The notes under the pieces were generated by a model, which was given only the letters and a program-made list of their open reading frames with translations, made no database searches and was not told the DNA's origin. From NCBI RefSeq assembly GCF_002252475.1, contig NZ_NNRK01000020.1, positions 1 through 64,000 on the forward strand: a stretch of 64,000 nucleotides of DNA. Direction: 5' to 3'. This document shows, piece after piece, positions 20,785-29,742 of this stretch; position 1 is the first letter of the stretch, and each line of letters starts with the position of its first letter. The translations under genes were made by a program, and so were the position numbers. This DNA comes from Brucella rhizosphaerae. Its GTDB lineage: Bacteria; Pseudomonadota; Alphaproteobacteria; Rhizobiales; Rhizobiaceae.

Positions 20785-21028
20785 TCACGCTGCGAGGATA
20801 GATGTTTCGCGCCGCAATGGCCTGAGATCAACGCCGTCTGTTGGGGTCCAGATGTAATCGCCGGTGAGACTGATGTGCTGCCAGCCGAGTGGGGTAATGT
20901 GTTTGATGATGTCAAGCGGCGTGGGAATGCCATCTCGGTTGAGCTCGGCGAACGCCGGTTCGAGATAGAGTGTGTTCCAGTAGACGATGGCGTTGATTAG
21001 CAGGTTCCGTCCAGATGCTCGGTAGAAC
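20785..21028 (-). pseudogene. Second Tn3-family TnpA C-terminal fragment
   Basis: The minus strand encodes about 80 residues, including NAIVYWNTLYLEPAFAELNR, ITPLGWQHISLTGDYIW and DLRPLRRETSILAA, the end of a Tn3 transposase different from the one at 18205. It is cut at its upstream side exactly by the IS3-family element at 21029. Both TnpA 3' ends point inward at the traA-DUF6118 block. I could not identify a canonical 38-base end after its stop. Confidence 0.75.
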
Positions 21029-21054
21029 TGGACTTGTCCCGCTTTATTTCCGCC

Positions 21055-21924
21055 TCATGATCTCTTTTCGGCGGATATTTTTTCGAATTGGGCGGGCGAT
21101 ATTCCTCCGAGCGTCGAATGCCTTCTGCGAATATTGTAAAATCCGTTGATGTATTTGAAAAGTGCATCGGTCAGCTGCTGACGTGTTTGCCAGGCATGGC
21201 GCCAAATCAGCTCCGCCTTTAGTGTTTTGAAGAATGTTTCTGACACAGCATTATCCCAGCAGTTCCCTTTTCCACTCATTGATGCCTGGAATTTGAGCTG
21301 CTTCAGTCGCCTTTGATAGTCATAAGCACAGTATTGACTGCCGCGGTCTGTGTGATGAATGCAGCCGGGTTTTGGATTGCGCAAAGCAATGGCTCTGTTC
21401 AATGCCTGTAATGCAAGATCTTGTTTCAGACGGTCGCTGATAGCCCATCCCACAACGCGCCGTGAATGAAGATCGATTATGACAGCCAGATATAACCATC
21501 CTTCTCGTGTCCATAAGTAACTGATGTCACCCGCCCATTTCTGATTAGGCTTGTCAGCTGAGAAATCCTGATCCAGCAGGTTTGGGGCTATTTTGAAAGT
21601 ATGGTTGCTGTCAGTTGTCACCTTATGCTTGCGGGTTCTAACCGCATAAATGTTGTTTTGGCGCATCAAACGCCCAACGCGTCGGTGCCCAACAGATAAT
21701 CCAATATCCTGTAGTTCTTGCGTCATGCGGGGACGACCATAGGATTTAAGGCTAAGACGATACTGCTCTCGAATATGCGCGAGGATCACCATATCCTGTC
21801 TTTGCCTCTTGCTTAATGGTCGTCTGCGCCAAGCACGATAACCGCGCGATGTAACGTCCATAATCTGGCACAGCCGGTGGACCGGAAACTGAGTTCGGTG
21901 TTCTTCCACGAAAGCAAACCTCAC
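21055..21924 (-). CDS. IS3-family transposase OrfB (integrase domain)
   Basis: The 289-residue frame contains an HTH_21-type segment (YRLSLKSYGRPRMTQELQ) and the rve integrase core with WAGDISYLWT (D), IHHTDRGSQY (D) and GNCWDNAVSETFFKTLKAE (E), ending YNIRRRHSTLGGISP. The GTG at 21924 overlaps the orfA stop. An AAAAAAG slippery heptamer on the minus strand near 21954-21960, inside the end of orfA, is well placed for -1 frameshifting to make the OrfAB transposase. All catalytic residues are present, so the element may be active. Confidence 0.92.
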   Translation of the reverse strand: MRFAFVEEHRTQFPVHRLCQIMDVTSRGYRAWRRRPLSKRQRQDMVILAHIREQYRLSLKSYGRPRMTQELQDIGLSVGHRRVGRLMRQNNIYAVRTRKHKVTTDSNHTFKIAPNLLDQDFSADKPNQKWAGDISYLWTREGWLYLAVIIDLHSRRVVGWAISDRLKQDLALQALNRAIALRNPKPGCIHHTDRGSQYCAYDYQRRLKQLKFQASMSGKGNCWDNAVSETFFKTLKAELIWRHAWQTRQQLTDALFKYINGFYNIRRRHSTLGGISPAQFEKISAEKRS

Positions 21925-22196
21925 TTGCTTTGGTTCGCAAAGAACACGGTGGCCTTTTTTAATACCTCCCTCTCCTCCAAAAGTAGGCGGTTCTCTTTGC
22001 GCAAGCGTTCATTCTCTTTCGCTAAATCAATTTCACCAGTCGGAGGCATATCCGCGGGGCGAGAGCACTGTATCCATTTCGATAGCGTAGAAAGGCCAAC
22101 ACCCAAATCAGTTGCTACCTGGCGCCGGGTAAGACCACTCGTAAGCGCAATCCGAACGGCTTCGCGTCTGAATTCATCAGTATGTAAGGCTGCCAT
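21921..22196 (-). CDS. IS3-family transposase OrfA (HTH)
   Basis: The 91-residue protein has a helix-turn-helix of the HTH_8/HTH_Tnp_1 type (DEFRREAVRIALTSGLTRRQ and ATDLGVGLSTLSKWI) and a leucine-zipper-like C-terminus (KENERLRKENRLLLEEREVL). It binds the terminal repeats and, through programmed frameshifting, forms the N-terminus of the full transposase. The gene is intact, with AAGGAGAAG upstream of the ATG. Confidence 0.9.
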   Translation of the reverse strand: MAALHTDEFRREAVRIALTSGLTRRQVATDLGVGLSTLSKWIQCSRPADMPPTGEIDLAKENERLRKENRLLLEEREVLKKATVFFANQSK

Positions 22197-22259
22197 AAAT
22201 CTTCTCCTTAATGACTAATAGTCTATTCAAGGAGACGGAATCAAACCGCGACAAGTCCA

Positions 22260-22960
22260 AGTTTTTCCCGGTGCAGGAAAACGCCGCTCAGATCGAAGCC
22301 ATGCGGGCCGGTCGGCTGCACGTGTCCGGCTTTAATACCGGTTCCAATCCGATCGCTGTCGCCTGTGCCGGCTTCCGGCCGTTTGCAATGATGGCCTCCA
22401 AGGACGGCGCCTTCGGCTACGAGATGGAAATCATTACTTATCCAGGTTCCGGGGTCGAGAAGATCGAGGATCTCAAGGGCAAGAAGCTCGCCTTCACCGC
22501 CGAGACATCCAACTCCGGTTTCAAGGCTCCATCGGCATTGCTGAAGTCCGAGTACAAGCTCGAGGCGGGCAAGGATTTTGAGCCGGTTTTCTCGGGCAAA
22601 CTTGACAATTCGGTCCTCGGCGTTGCCAACAAGGACTACCCGGCTGCGGCTGTCGCCAATTCCGTCATGAAGCGCATGATCGCCCGTGATGTCGTCAAGG
22701 CGGATCAGATCGTCTCTATTTACAAGTCGCAGACCTTCCCGACCACCGGATATGGCGTGTCTCACAACCTGACCCCGGAACTGCAGGAAAAGATCAAGGA
22801 CGCGTTCTTCACGTTTAACTGGGAAGGCTCCGCCCTGCTGAAGGAATTCCAGACCTCCGAGCCGCCTCAGGAGGCCTTCATTCCGATCACCTTCAAGGAG
22901 CATTGGGCAGTCATTCGCCAGATCGATGAAGCCAATGGCGTCACCTACGCGTGCAAATAA
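22260..22960 (+). pseudogene. phnD: PhnD-type phosphonate/phosphite-binding protein, 5'-truncated
   Basis: About 230 residues of a periplasmic binding protein remain: FFPVQENAAQIEAMRAGRLH, FNTGSNPIAVACAGF and the YPGSGVEKIEDLKGKKLAF hinge, then SGFKAPSALL and a complete C-terminus. The signal peptide and first lobe strand are removed exactly at the IS3 end (22259). Without the signal the product would not reach the periplasm, so the downstream PhnC-PhnE-PhnE transporter lacks its local binding protein. The missing 5' part should be sought next to the other IS3 copy, outside the window. Confidence 0.88.
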
Positions 22961-23032
22961 AGACGCGTGAACATAGGCGCCGGGGCGTTCGCGGCCCGGC
23001 GCTTACTCATGTTTTAAAGGCGGAGAACGACA

Positions 23033-23872
23033 ATGCTCAGGATCACGGGGCTCACCAAATCCTACAAGACCGGCGACAAGGCGCTCAACGGGATCACATT
23101 GGAAATCCCTGCCGGCCAGGTGGTGGGTTTGATCGGTCCCTCGGGAGCTGGCAAATCCAGTCTCATCCGTTGCGTAAATCGACTGATCGAACCCACGTCA
23201 GGCAAGATCTTTCTAGGCGAGCGAGACGTGACCGCGTTGTCTCGGTCCGATCTCAGGGTCGCGCGCCGCCGTATCGGCATGATCTTCCAGGAATATGCTC
23301 TGGTCGAGCGGTTGACCGTAATGGAAAACGTGCTCTCCGGTCGGCTCGGCTACGTGCCTTTCTGGCGCAGTTTTTTACGCCGCTACCCCGCAGGCTACGT
23401 GCAGAACGCATTCGCACTTCTGGAGCGCGTTGGTTTGACGGCCCATGCCGACAAACGCGCCGATGCTCTCTCAGGCGGTCAGCGACAGCGCGTCGGTATC
23501 GCACGCGCGCTGGAGCAAGACCCTGAACTGCTTCTGGTTGATGAGCCGACCGCTTCGCTCGACCCTAAAACCTCACGGCAAATCATGAGGCTGATCGTCG
23601 AGATCTGCAAAGAACGAAACCTGCCGGCGGTCATCAATATCCATGACGTCCTGTTGGCGCAGGCTTTCGTTCAACGGATTATCGGCCTGCGTGCTGGCGA
23701 GGTAGTCTTCGACGGCACGCCTGACCAACTCGACACAGCTGCACTCACCCGCATCTATGGCGAAGAGGACTGGGTTGCCATGCAGAAGCAAGCCCAGGAT
23801 GATGCCGAAGAAGAGCTCCTTGCAGTTATTGAACGAGAACGGGCGGAAGAGCGCTTGGCAGGAGCCTTGTGA
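23033..23872 (+). CDS. phnC: PhnC ABC transporter ATPase
   Basis: The 279-residue ATPase has Walker [10 protein letters not shown] near residue 37, the signature [15 protein letters not shown] and Walker [13 protein letters not shown], with a D-loop and switch histidine (IHD). It matches PhnC of phosphonate/phosphite importers. It stands 72 bases after phnD and overlaps phnE, so it is part of phnDCEE. The C-terminal extension is acidic and unusually long. The substrate could be phosphonate, phosphite or a phosphate analogue; proximity to arsenic genes is suggestive but not proof. Confidence 0.92.
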   Translation: MLRITGLTKSYKTGDKALNGITLEIPAGQVVGLIGPSGAGKSSLIRCVNRLIEPTSGKIFLGERDVTALSRSDLRVARRRIGMIFQEYALVERLTVMENVLSGRLGYVPFWRSFLRRYPAGYVQNAFALLERVGLTAHADKRADALSGGQRQRVGIARALEQDPELLLVDEPTASLDPKTSRQIMRLIVEICKERNLPAVINIHDVLLAQAFVQRIIGLRAGEVVFDGTPDQLDTAALTRIYGEEDWVAMQKQAQDDAEEELLAVIERERAEERLAGAL

Positions 23873-24687
23873 TGGCCCATGTACTCTCGACGAGCTATCC
23901 TTCGGTGTGGCGGCGGCCACCACTGTTCATCAGGTCGGCGGTTTTGCGCTGGCTGATCTATGGGGGCGCGCTGATTTATATCATCGTTGCCGTTGCGACC
24001 ATCGATGTAAACTGGGCGCGTGCCTACGAAGGGCTCGATCGCGGCTGGCGTTTCCTTCAAGGCTTTCTGGTCCCAAACTTTACCACGCGCTGGCGTGATA
24101 TCGCACAGGGACTTGAAGAGAGCCTGACGATGACGTTGACTTCGACTATCGTCGGTATCCTCGTTTCCATCCCGATTGGCATCGGAGGGGCGCGCAATCT
24201 TGCGCCAGCGCCCGTCTACTACGTGTGCCGCTCAATCATTGCCATTTCGCGTGCCTTCCAGGAGATCATCATTGCGATCCTGCTCGTTGCAATGTTCGGT
24301 TTCGGCCCGTTCGCGGGTTTCCTGACGCTCACCTTCGCAACGATTGGCTTTATCGCCAAGCTCCTCGCTGACGCTATCGAAGAAATCGATGAAAAGCAGG
24401 CAGAGGCCATCCGTGCCACCGGCGCGTCTTGGCTGCAACTCGTCAACTATGCGGTCCAACCACAGGTAATGCCGCGACTGATAGGGCTTTCGCTCTACCG
24501 GTTTGACATCAATTTCCGTGAATCGGCCGTCATCGGCATCGTCGGGGCAGGAGGTATCGGTGCAACGCTCAACACGTCGATTGACCGATACGAGTACGAT
24601 AGCGCCGGTGCTGTGCTGATCCTCATTATCGTCATCGTCATGCTCGCCGAATACGGTTCGAGCTTAATTCGCAAGCGGGTTCAATAA
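23872..24687 (+). CDS. phnE: PhnE permease, first copy
   Basis: The 271-residue permease has six predicted membrane segments and the BPD_transp_1 EAA loop (AIEEIDEKQAEAIRATGASW). It also shows the FRESAVIGIVGAGGIGATL segment typical of PhnE. The ATG at 23872 overlaps the phnC stop as TGATG and follows AGGAG. It is paired with a second PhnE, implying a heterodimeric channel. Promoter and regulation are presumably shared with the truncated phnD. Confidence 0.9.
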   Translation: MAHVLSTSYPSVWRRPPLFIRSAVLRWLIYGGALIYIIVAVATIDVNWARAYEGLDRGWRFLQGFLVPNFTTRWRDIAQGLEESLTMTLTSTIVGILVSIPIGIGGARNLAPAPVYYVCRSIIAISRAFQEIIIAILLVAMFGFGPFAGFLTLTFATIGFIAKLLADAIEEIDEKQAEAIRATGASWLQLVNYAVQPQVMPRLIGLSLYRFDINFRESAVIGIVGAGGIGATLNTSIDRYEYDSAGAVLILIIVIVMLAEYGSSLIRKRVQ

Positions 24688-25505
24688 TGCCAGTTTCACA
24701 TTCCCTTGATGGCAGCAAGACATGGCGCAAGCTCACGCCGAGCCGCGAGCTCATTCAGTGGATCGGTTGGCTGCTACTCGTCGCCTTCTTCATGTTCTGC
24801 TGGCAGATCATGACAAAAGATACGATCTGGGCGTTTATTTACGATGCGCCCCGGCAAGGCGGCGACATTCTTAGCCGCGCCTTTCCACCTCGCCTGTTTT
24901 ATGTAAGCGAGCTCATCACTCCGGTTTGGGACACGCTCAACATGGCGACGCTTGGGACGCTTTTTGGCACTGTGCTGGCGGTGCCTATTGCTTTCCTTGC
25001 CGCTCGCAACACCACGCCCAGCCTGCTTGTCCTTCGGCCGATCGCACTTTTCCTGATCGTTGCATCACGGTCCATCAACTCGCTGATCTGGGCATTGCTT
25101 CTCGTCTCGATCCTGGGACCTGGACTGCTTGCCGGCATCATTGCCATCGCCCTTCGGTCAATTGGCTTCGTCGGAAAGCTCCTTTACGAAACGATTGAGG
25201 AGATCGACCAGAAGCAGGTTGAAGCTATCTCATCCACCGGGGCAAGTCGCATACAGGTTATCGACTACGCGATTGTGCCGCAGGTCCTGCCTTCGTTTCT
25301 GGGAATTACCGTGTTCCGCTGGGACATCAACATCAGGGAATCGGCGATCCTCGGCCTCGTCGGTGCAGGCGGGCTCGGCCTCAAGCTTCAGTCCTCTTTG
25401 AACATGTTGGCCTGGCCCCAGGTAACGACGATCTTCATCGTCATTCTGGCCACGGTTATCCTGGCCGAGTGGGTCTCGGCAGCTGTACGCAAGGCGCTCG
25501 TGTGA
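24687..25505 (+). CDS. phnE: PhnE permease, second copy
   Basis: A 272-residue paralogue of the preceding permease. Its EAA loop reads TIEEIDQKQVEAISSTGASR and its glycine-rich segment IRESAILGLVGAGGLGLKL. Its ATG overlaps the first phnE stop as TAATG, indicating translational coupling. Two PhnE genes per operon are common in rhizobia, where the pair forms one channel. It is the last gene of the transporter run; the arsR operator follows 112 bases later. Confidence 0.9.
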   Translation: MPVSHSLDGSKTWRKLTPSRELIQWIGWLLLVAFFMFCWQIMTKDTIWAFIYDAPRQGGDILSRAFPPRLFYVSELITPVWDTLNMATLGTLFGTVLAVPIAFLAARNTTPSLLVLRPIALFLIVASRSINSLIWALLLVSILGPGLLAGIIAIALRSIGFVGKLLYETIEEIDQKQVEAISSTGASRIQVIDYAIVPQVLPSFLGITVFRWDINIRESAILGLVGAGGLGLKLQSSLNMLAWPQVTTIFIVILATVILAEWVSAAVRKALV

Positions 25506-25617
25506 GCCTGTTTAACGTCAAGGCTTTCGGGTCCCGGGCAAGGCCGTCTGCAGTGTTGCAGTCTAAGTTCGTGCGTTCTTATTCAAAGTCGAGGGCAGGC
25601 GCTGCTGAACAAACGTG

Positions 25618-25655
25618 TTGACTTCGTCCATAATTCCAGTAATCTGGATATATGG
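25618..25655 (+). promoter_or_regulatory. Promoter and ArsR operator of the first ars operon
   Basis: A TTGACT -35-like hexamer lies at 25618-25623. A long dyad at 25628-25655 has arms CCATAATTCCAG and CTGGATATATGG (10 of 12 positions symmetric) around a TAAT centre. The right arm covers the arsR start codon at 25652, so repressor binding would block both polymerase and initiation. The very short leader suggests near-leaderless translation of arsR. Operator identity is inferred from symmetry and ArsR-family habits. Confidence 0.6.
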
Positions 25656-26011
25656 AACAGGAACAGGCAATTCTCGCTCTTGCAGCGCTCGCGCAACCAA
25701 CCCGTCTTGAGACTTTTCGGTTGCTCATAAAACACGCGCCGGAGGGGCTGCCGGCTGGCGACATAGCGCGTGCGCTCGTGGTGCCACAAAACACTATGTC
25801 GGCGCATTTGAACATTCTGTCGCGGGCAGGGCTCGTGTCCTCGCAACGGCACAGCAGAATCATCATGTATCGCGCCGAGATTGAACAGCTTCGTGAAATG
25901 ACGCTGTTTCTCCTGAAAGATTGCTGCGGTGGATCGGCGGAACTGTGCGCCCCACTCATCGCTGAACTTACCCCGTGCTGTATACCTGCTCCGCAGGAAA
26001 GTCCGGCATGA
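25652..26011 (+). CDS. arsR: ArsR-family arsenic-responsive repressor (first)
   Basis: The 119-residue protein has a winged helix (LAQPTRLETFRLLIKHAPEG, then ARALVVPQNTMSAHLNILSRAGLV). Cysteines cluster in the C-terminal part (KDCCGG, ELCAP, TPCC), fitting As(III) sensing with a site different from the classical alpha-3 CVC motif. It overlaps arsN2 by four bases. It should repress its own operon through the dyad covering its start codon and be released by arsenite. Confidence 0.92.
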   Translation: MEQEQAILALAALAQPTRLETFRLLIKHAPEGLPAGDIARALVVPQNTMSAHLNILSRAGLVSSQRHSRIIMYRAEIEQLREMTLFLLKDCCGGSAELCAPLIAELTPCCIPAPQESPA

Positions 26012-26448
26012 GCGCGCTCACGGTAGAACGATTGAGCGGGAGTGACCTCGATCTCAAAAAAGCACTCTCGGGCGCCGATCTTCCGACGAATGACGTCGAG
26101 GACGAGGGGCGGACCTTCTTCAGGATTGTGGACGACAACGACAGGACTGTCGCCTTCGCAGGTCTTGAAGCATGCGGGGGTGATCAGCTTCTGAGATCAG
26201 TGGTCGTTCTTCCGGATCAAAGAGGGAAAGGTGTCGGCCATGCAGCCGTCTCGGCGGTTCTGGCGCATGTCAAGCCAGGCCGCGCTGTTTACCTTGCGAC
26301 AACGAACGCATCGCCGTTTTTCGAGCGCCTCGGGTTCATCGAAGTTCAGCGGGAAAATCTGCCAGCTGGGGTGCTCGAAACCCAGCAGCTTTCTTCTCTC
26401 TGCCCATCATCGGCGACCATCATGAAGCTTACCCGACCCCCAACCTAA
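26008..26448 (+). CDS. arsN2: ArsN2-type GNAT acetyltransferase
   Basis: This 146-residue GNAT-fold protein has the acetyl-CoA motif VVLPDQRGKGVGHAAV and the end block ATTNASPFFERLGF. Small GNAT proteins of this type between arsR and arsC are called ArsN2 in arsenic operons. The ATG at 26008 sits in an ATGA overlap with the arsR stop. Related ArsN1 proteins acetylate phosphinothricin or methylarsenite-like antimetabolites; the substrate of ArsN2 is not settled. Confidence 0.82.
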   Translation: MSALTVERLSGSDLDLKKALSGADLPTNDVEDEGRTFFRIVDDNDRTVAFAGLEACGGDQLLRSVVVLPDQRGKGVGHAAVSAVLAHVKPGRAVYLATTNASPFFERLGFIEVQRENLPAGVLETQQLSSLCPSSATIMKLTRPPT

Positions 26449-26463
26449 CTACGGATCACAGAT

Positions 26464-26991
26464 ATGACCGAAAAGACCTATAACGTGCTCTTCCTGTGCA
26501 CGGGCAATTCCGCACGTTCCATTCTTGCCGAAGCCATCCTCAACAAGGACGGTGACGGTCGTTTCAAGGCTTATTCGGCTGGAAGTCAGCCCAAGGGCGA
26601 AGTCAATCCGCACGCGCTCAAAGAACTCGCAGCGCTTGGGTATGCTTCAACAGGCTTCTCGTCAAAGAGCTGGGACGTGTTCGCTGAACCGGGTGCGCCA
26701 CAGATGGATTTCATCTTTACCGTTTGTGACAGTGCAGCGGGTGAAGCCTGCCCGGTATGGATCGGTCACCCGATGACAGCCCATTGGGGTGTCGAGGATC
26801 CGGCAGTCGTGACCGGAACCGAAGTAGAGGTCCAGCGGGCATTCGCGCAGGCCGCGCGGTTCCTGAAGAACCGTATCAACGCATTCCTCAGCCTCCCACT
26901 CGCGTCGATCGATCGTATGGCGCTGCAAACACGGCTGCGGCAGATTGGCAGGATGGAGGGGGCCACCGGTGTTCAAGAGGTAACTAATTAA
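26464..26991 (+). CDS. arsC: Arsenate reductase ArsC, thioredoxin-coupled (LMW-PTP fold)
   Basis: The 175-residue enzyme has the phosphatase-like loop CTGNSARS near residue 12, a conserved cysteine pair in the VCDSAAGEACPVW segment and the catalytic aspartate in WGVEDPA. This is the thioredoxin-dependent class that reduces arsenate to arsenite through a cysteine relay. It lies 15 bases after arsN2. A second arsenate reductase of unrelated fold follows, so the operon covers two electron donors. Confidence 0.93.
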   Translation: MTEKTYNVLFLCTGNSARSILAEAILNKDGDGRFKAYSAGSQPKGEVNPHALKELAALGYASTGFSSKSWDVFAEPGAPQMDFIFTVCDSAAGEACPVWIGHPMTAHWGVEDPAVVTGTEVEVQRAFAQAARFLKNRINAFLSLPLASIDRMALQTRLRQIGRMEGATGVQEVTN

Positions 26992-27095
26992 TACCAGATG
27001 ACGGATGCGACCGAGTAAAGAAACGGGCGACATTATCTCGTCGGCGCCTCGGTCTCCGTACTCTTTCTCCAGTCAAGCGAAACGGTGTAAGTTGA

Positions 27096-27527
27096 ATGAA
27101 CAAATGGGACGTTATCATCTACCACAACCCGGAATGCGGGACCTCACGCAACACACTCGCGATGATCCGCAACGCCCGCATCGAACCCCATGTGGTCGAG
27201 TATCTCAAAACCCCGCCATCGCGCGCTTTGCTGGAGCAGCTGATCGACAGGATGGGACTTTCCCCGCGCGACCTCCTTCGCGAAAAGGGAACACCGTTCT
27301 CCGACCTCGGTCTGGGCGACACATCTTTGTCCGATGAGCAACTGGTCGATGCAATGATGGAACATCCCATCCTCATCAACCGCCCAATCGTCGTCACGCC
27401 GATGGGTGTCAAGCTGTGCCGACCATCGGAAGTGGTGCTGGATATCCTTCCATCCGATCAGCAGGCGGCGTTTACCAAGGAAGATGGTGAAGTTGTGATC
27501 GACCAGACCGGTCGTCGCGTGGTCTAA
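27096..27527 (+). CDS. arsC: Arsenate reductase ArsC, glutaredoxin-coupled
   Basis: The 143-residue protein has the HNPECGTSR active-site loop near residue 10 and the RPIVVTPMGVKLCRPSE block typical of the glutathione/glutaredoxin class of ArsC. It reduces arsenate using one cysteine plus glutathione and glutaredoxin. It is 104 bases after the first arsC. Having both classes in one operon provides redundancy in reductant supply. Confidence 0.93.
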   Translation: MNKWDVIIYHNPECGTSRNTLAMIRNARIEPHVVEYLKTPPSRALLEQLIDRMGLSPRDLLREKGTPFSDLGLGDTSLSDEQLVDAMMEHPILINRPIVVTPMGVKLCRPSEVVLDILPSDQQAAFTKEDGEVVIDQTGRRVV

Positions 27528-27611
27528 CGCAAGACATTGAAGCCGAGCTCGTGTAGCCGCAGTGTTAATGGCAAGGCTGCGGACGATGATTATCTGCTAA
27601 GGAGAACGCCA

Positions 27612-28682
27612 ATGCGTCCCGAAGAACCAACACTACGCCTGTCGTTCCTCGACCGCTACCTGACTGTCTGGATTTTTGCCGCCATGGCATTGGGGGTGCT
27701 GCTCGGTACTGTCTTTACCGGCCTGCCTGCAGCGCTCGACAGCCTGTCCGTTGGCACGACCAATGTTCCGATTGCCATCGGCCTGATTCTGATGATGTAC
27801 CCGCCACTGGCTAAAGTTCGCTTCGAGGAATTGCCGCAGGTCTTCGCCGACAAGCGGGTGCTGGGGATTTCGCTCCTGCAAAACTGGATCATCGGTCCGG
27901 TGTTGATGTTTGCGCTGGCGGTCATTTTTCTGCGGGATTATCCTGAATATATGACGGGCCTGATCCTGATCGGCCTTGCCCGCTGCATCGCCATGGTTCT
28001 GGTCTGGAACCAGCTTGCAAAAGGTGACAACCAATATGTTGCTGGTCTTGTAGCCTTCAACTCCATCTTCCAGATTCTGTTCTTTAGCGTCTATGCCTGG
28101 TTTTTCCTCAGCGTCCTGCCGCCGCTGTTTGGATTGGAAGGCAGCGTCATCGATGTTTCTTTCTGGACGATTGCGGAAGCCGTTTTTATCTATCTCGGCA
28201 TCCCGTTTCTTGCGGGCTATCTGTCGCGCCGTATTCTGACCGCGACCAAGGGACGTGACTGGTATGAGACTGTCTTTCTGCCGAAAATCAGCCCGATCAC
28301 GCTTGCCGCACTGCTGTTCACCATTGTCGCCATGTTCAGCCTCAAGGGCGGGGATGTCTTGCGCCTGCCGGGTGATGTGGTGATGATCGCCATTCCGCTG
28401 ACGATCTACTTCCTCATCATGTTCCTTGTCAGCTTCTGGATGGCGAAGTCTGTTGGAACTGACTATCCTCGCACCACGGCGGTGGCCTTTACAGCGGCTG
28501 GTAACAACTTCGAGCTTGCCATTGCGGTTGCCATTGCCGCCTTCGGGTTGGCATCTCCGGTAGCATTTGCCGCGGTGATTGGCCCCCTGGTCGAAGTTCC
28601 GGTGCTGATTTTGCTAGTGCAGATGGCACTCTGGATGGGCCGCAAGTATTTTACCAAGTCGGCCGGAAACCCGGCTGCGTAA
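27612..28682 (+). CDS. acr3: ACR3-family arsenite efflux permease
   Basis: The 356-residue protein has about ten membrane helices. Diagnostic ACR3 segments are [15 protein letters not shown], the [19 protein letters not shown] block with its key cysteine, and [16 protein letters not shown] with the NNFELA motif. It exports arsenite by proton antiport. The ATG at 27612 follows AAGGAG; an earlier in-frame ATG at 27537 lacks a site and would add an atypical leader. The following arsO begins 16 bases downstream. Confidence 0.93.
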   Translation: MRPEEPTLRLSFLDRYLTVWIFAAMALGVLLGTVFTGLPAALDSLSVGTTNVPIAIGLILMMYPPLAKVRFEELPQVFADKRVLGISLLQNWIIGPVLMFALAVIFLRDYPEYMTGLILIGLARCIAMVLVWNQLAKGDNQYVAGLVAFNSIFQILFFSVYAWFFLSVLPPLFGLEGSVIDVSFWTIAEAVFIYLGIPFLAGYLSRRILTATKGRDWYETVFLPKISPITLAALLFTIVAMFSLKGGDVLRLPGDVVMIAIPLTIYFLIMFLVSFWMAKSVGTDYPRTTAVAFTAAGNNFELAIAVAIAAFGLASPVAFAAVIGPLVEVPVLILLVQMALWMGRKYFTKSAGNPAA

Positions 28683-28698
28683 AAAGTAAGGAAGCGCA

Positions 28699-29742
28699 AT
28701 GTCTTCGGACATTTTCGATGTCGTCGTGATCGGTGCGGGCCAGGCTGGCCTCGCATCGGCTTACTATCTGCGGCGTGCCGGCGTCAGCTTCGTGATCCTT
28801 GATGCTGAAGAAGGGCCCGGTGGTGCATGGCGACATGCCTGGAAGTCTTTGCATCTGTTTTCACCGGCATCCTTCAGTTCGCTTCCGGGATGGATGATGC
28901 CGGCGAAGACCGAGGCGACCTATCCCGCCAGAGGTGAAGTGCTGGATTACCTAGCCCGATATGAGGAGCGCTATCAGTTCCCGATTGAGCGACCGGTTGT
29001 GGTCCAGTCCGTCAGAAACGTCGATGGCGGGCTTGAGGTGATAGGTGAAGACAAAACTTGGCACGCCCGTAGCGTTTTGAGCGCCACCGGCACATGGGGC
29101 CATCCGTTCGTTCCCGGTTATCCGGGGCGCGAGATATTTCAAGGTCGCCAGCTTCACTCAGCCCATTATGTGGATGCTGACGCCTTTGCCGGCCAGCGGG
29201 TCGCCATTGTGGGCGGGGGCAATTCCGGGGCACAGATATTGGCAGAAGTATCAAAAGTCGCTGAAACCATCTGGGTCACGCCTCAAGCGCCGGTTTTCCT
29301 TCCCGATGATGTCGACGGACACGTGCTATTCCAGCGCGCCACCGCACGGGTGCTTGGCGGGGCGAGTGGCCCAGAAATTGGCAGCCTTGGCGACATTGTC
29401 ATGGTTCCCCCGGTAAAGGACGCACGGGATCGCGGCGTGCTGGGTTCCGTGCGGCCGTTCTCACGCTTTGATCGGGATGGCGTCGTCTGGCAGGACGGGA
29501 CCAGAAGCGATATTGACGCCGTCATATGGTGCACCGGATTTCGCCCATCGCTGGATCATCTCCAGGATCTCGGCGTCATTACAGGGGACGGCAGGGTTGA
29601 TGTGGATGAGGGGCGCTCGATCAAGCAGCCACGCCTTTGGCTTACCGGTTATGGGAACTGGACTGGGGCCGCCTCGGCGACGCTTCTGGGTTCAGGCCGG
29701 ACGGCCCGCGAGTTGATCCCGAGACTTGTCGCGGCGCTGTAA
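28699..29742 (+). CDS. arsO: ArsO-type flavin-dependent monooxygenase
   Basis: The 347-residue protein has an N-terminal FAD motif GAGQAG near residue 13 and an NADPH motif GGGNSG near residue 174, with an ATGTWG segment between. This is the arrangement of ArsO-like NAD(P)H-dependent flavin monooxygenases found at the end of ars operons. Its role in arsenic metabolism is not firmly established. Its last 51 bases overlap the convergent MFS gene, so the two operons share a terminator-less junction. Confidence 0.85.
   Translation: MSSDIFDVVVIGAGQAGLASAYYLRRAGVSFVILDAEEGPGGAWRHAWKSLHLFSPASFSSLPGWMMPAKTEATYPARGEVLDYLARYEERYQFPIERPVVVQSVRNVDGGLEVIGEDKTWHARSVLSATGTWGHPFVPGYPGREIFQGRQLHSAHYVDADAFAGQRVAIVGGGNSGAQILAEVSKVAETIWVTPQAPVFLPDDVDGHVLFQRATARVLGGASGPEIGSLGDIVMVPPVKDARDRGVLGSVRPFSRFDRDGVVWQDGTRSDIDAVIWCTGFRPSLDHLQDLGVITGDGRVDVDEGRSIKQPRLWLTGYGNWTGAASATLLGSGRTARELIPRLVAAL

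Larger units (their letters stand above)
21029..22259 (-). mobile_element. Complete IS3-family element (1231 bp)
   Basis: The left end starts TGGACTTGTCCCGC and the right end, read inward, starts TGGACTTGTCGCGG, giving imperfect terminal repeats. Two overlapping frames, orfA and orfB, lie on the minus strand. The flanks AAC and AGT do not form a 3-bp target duplication, suggesting recombination between copies or a composite-transposon arrangement rather than a simple insertion. The left end is identical to positions 1-20 in reverse orientation. It truncates a Tn3 tnpA on one side and phnD on the other. Confidence 0.9.
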
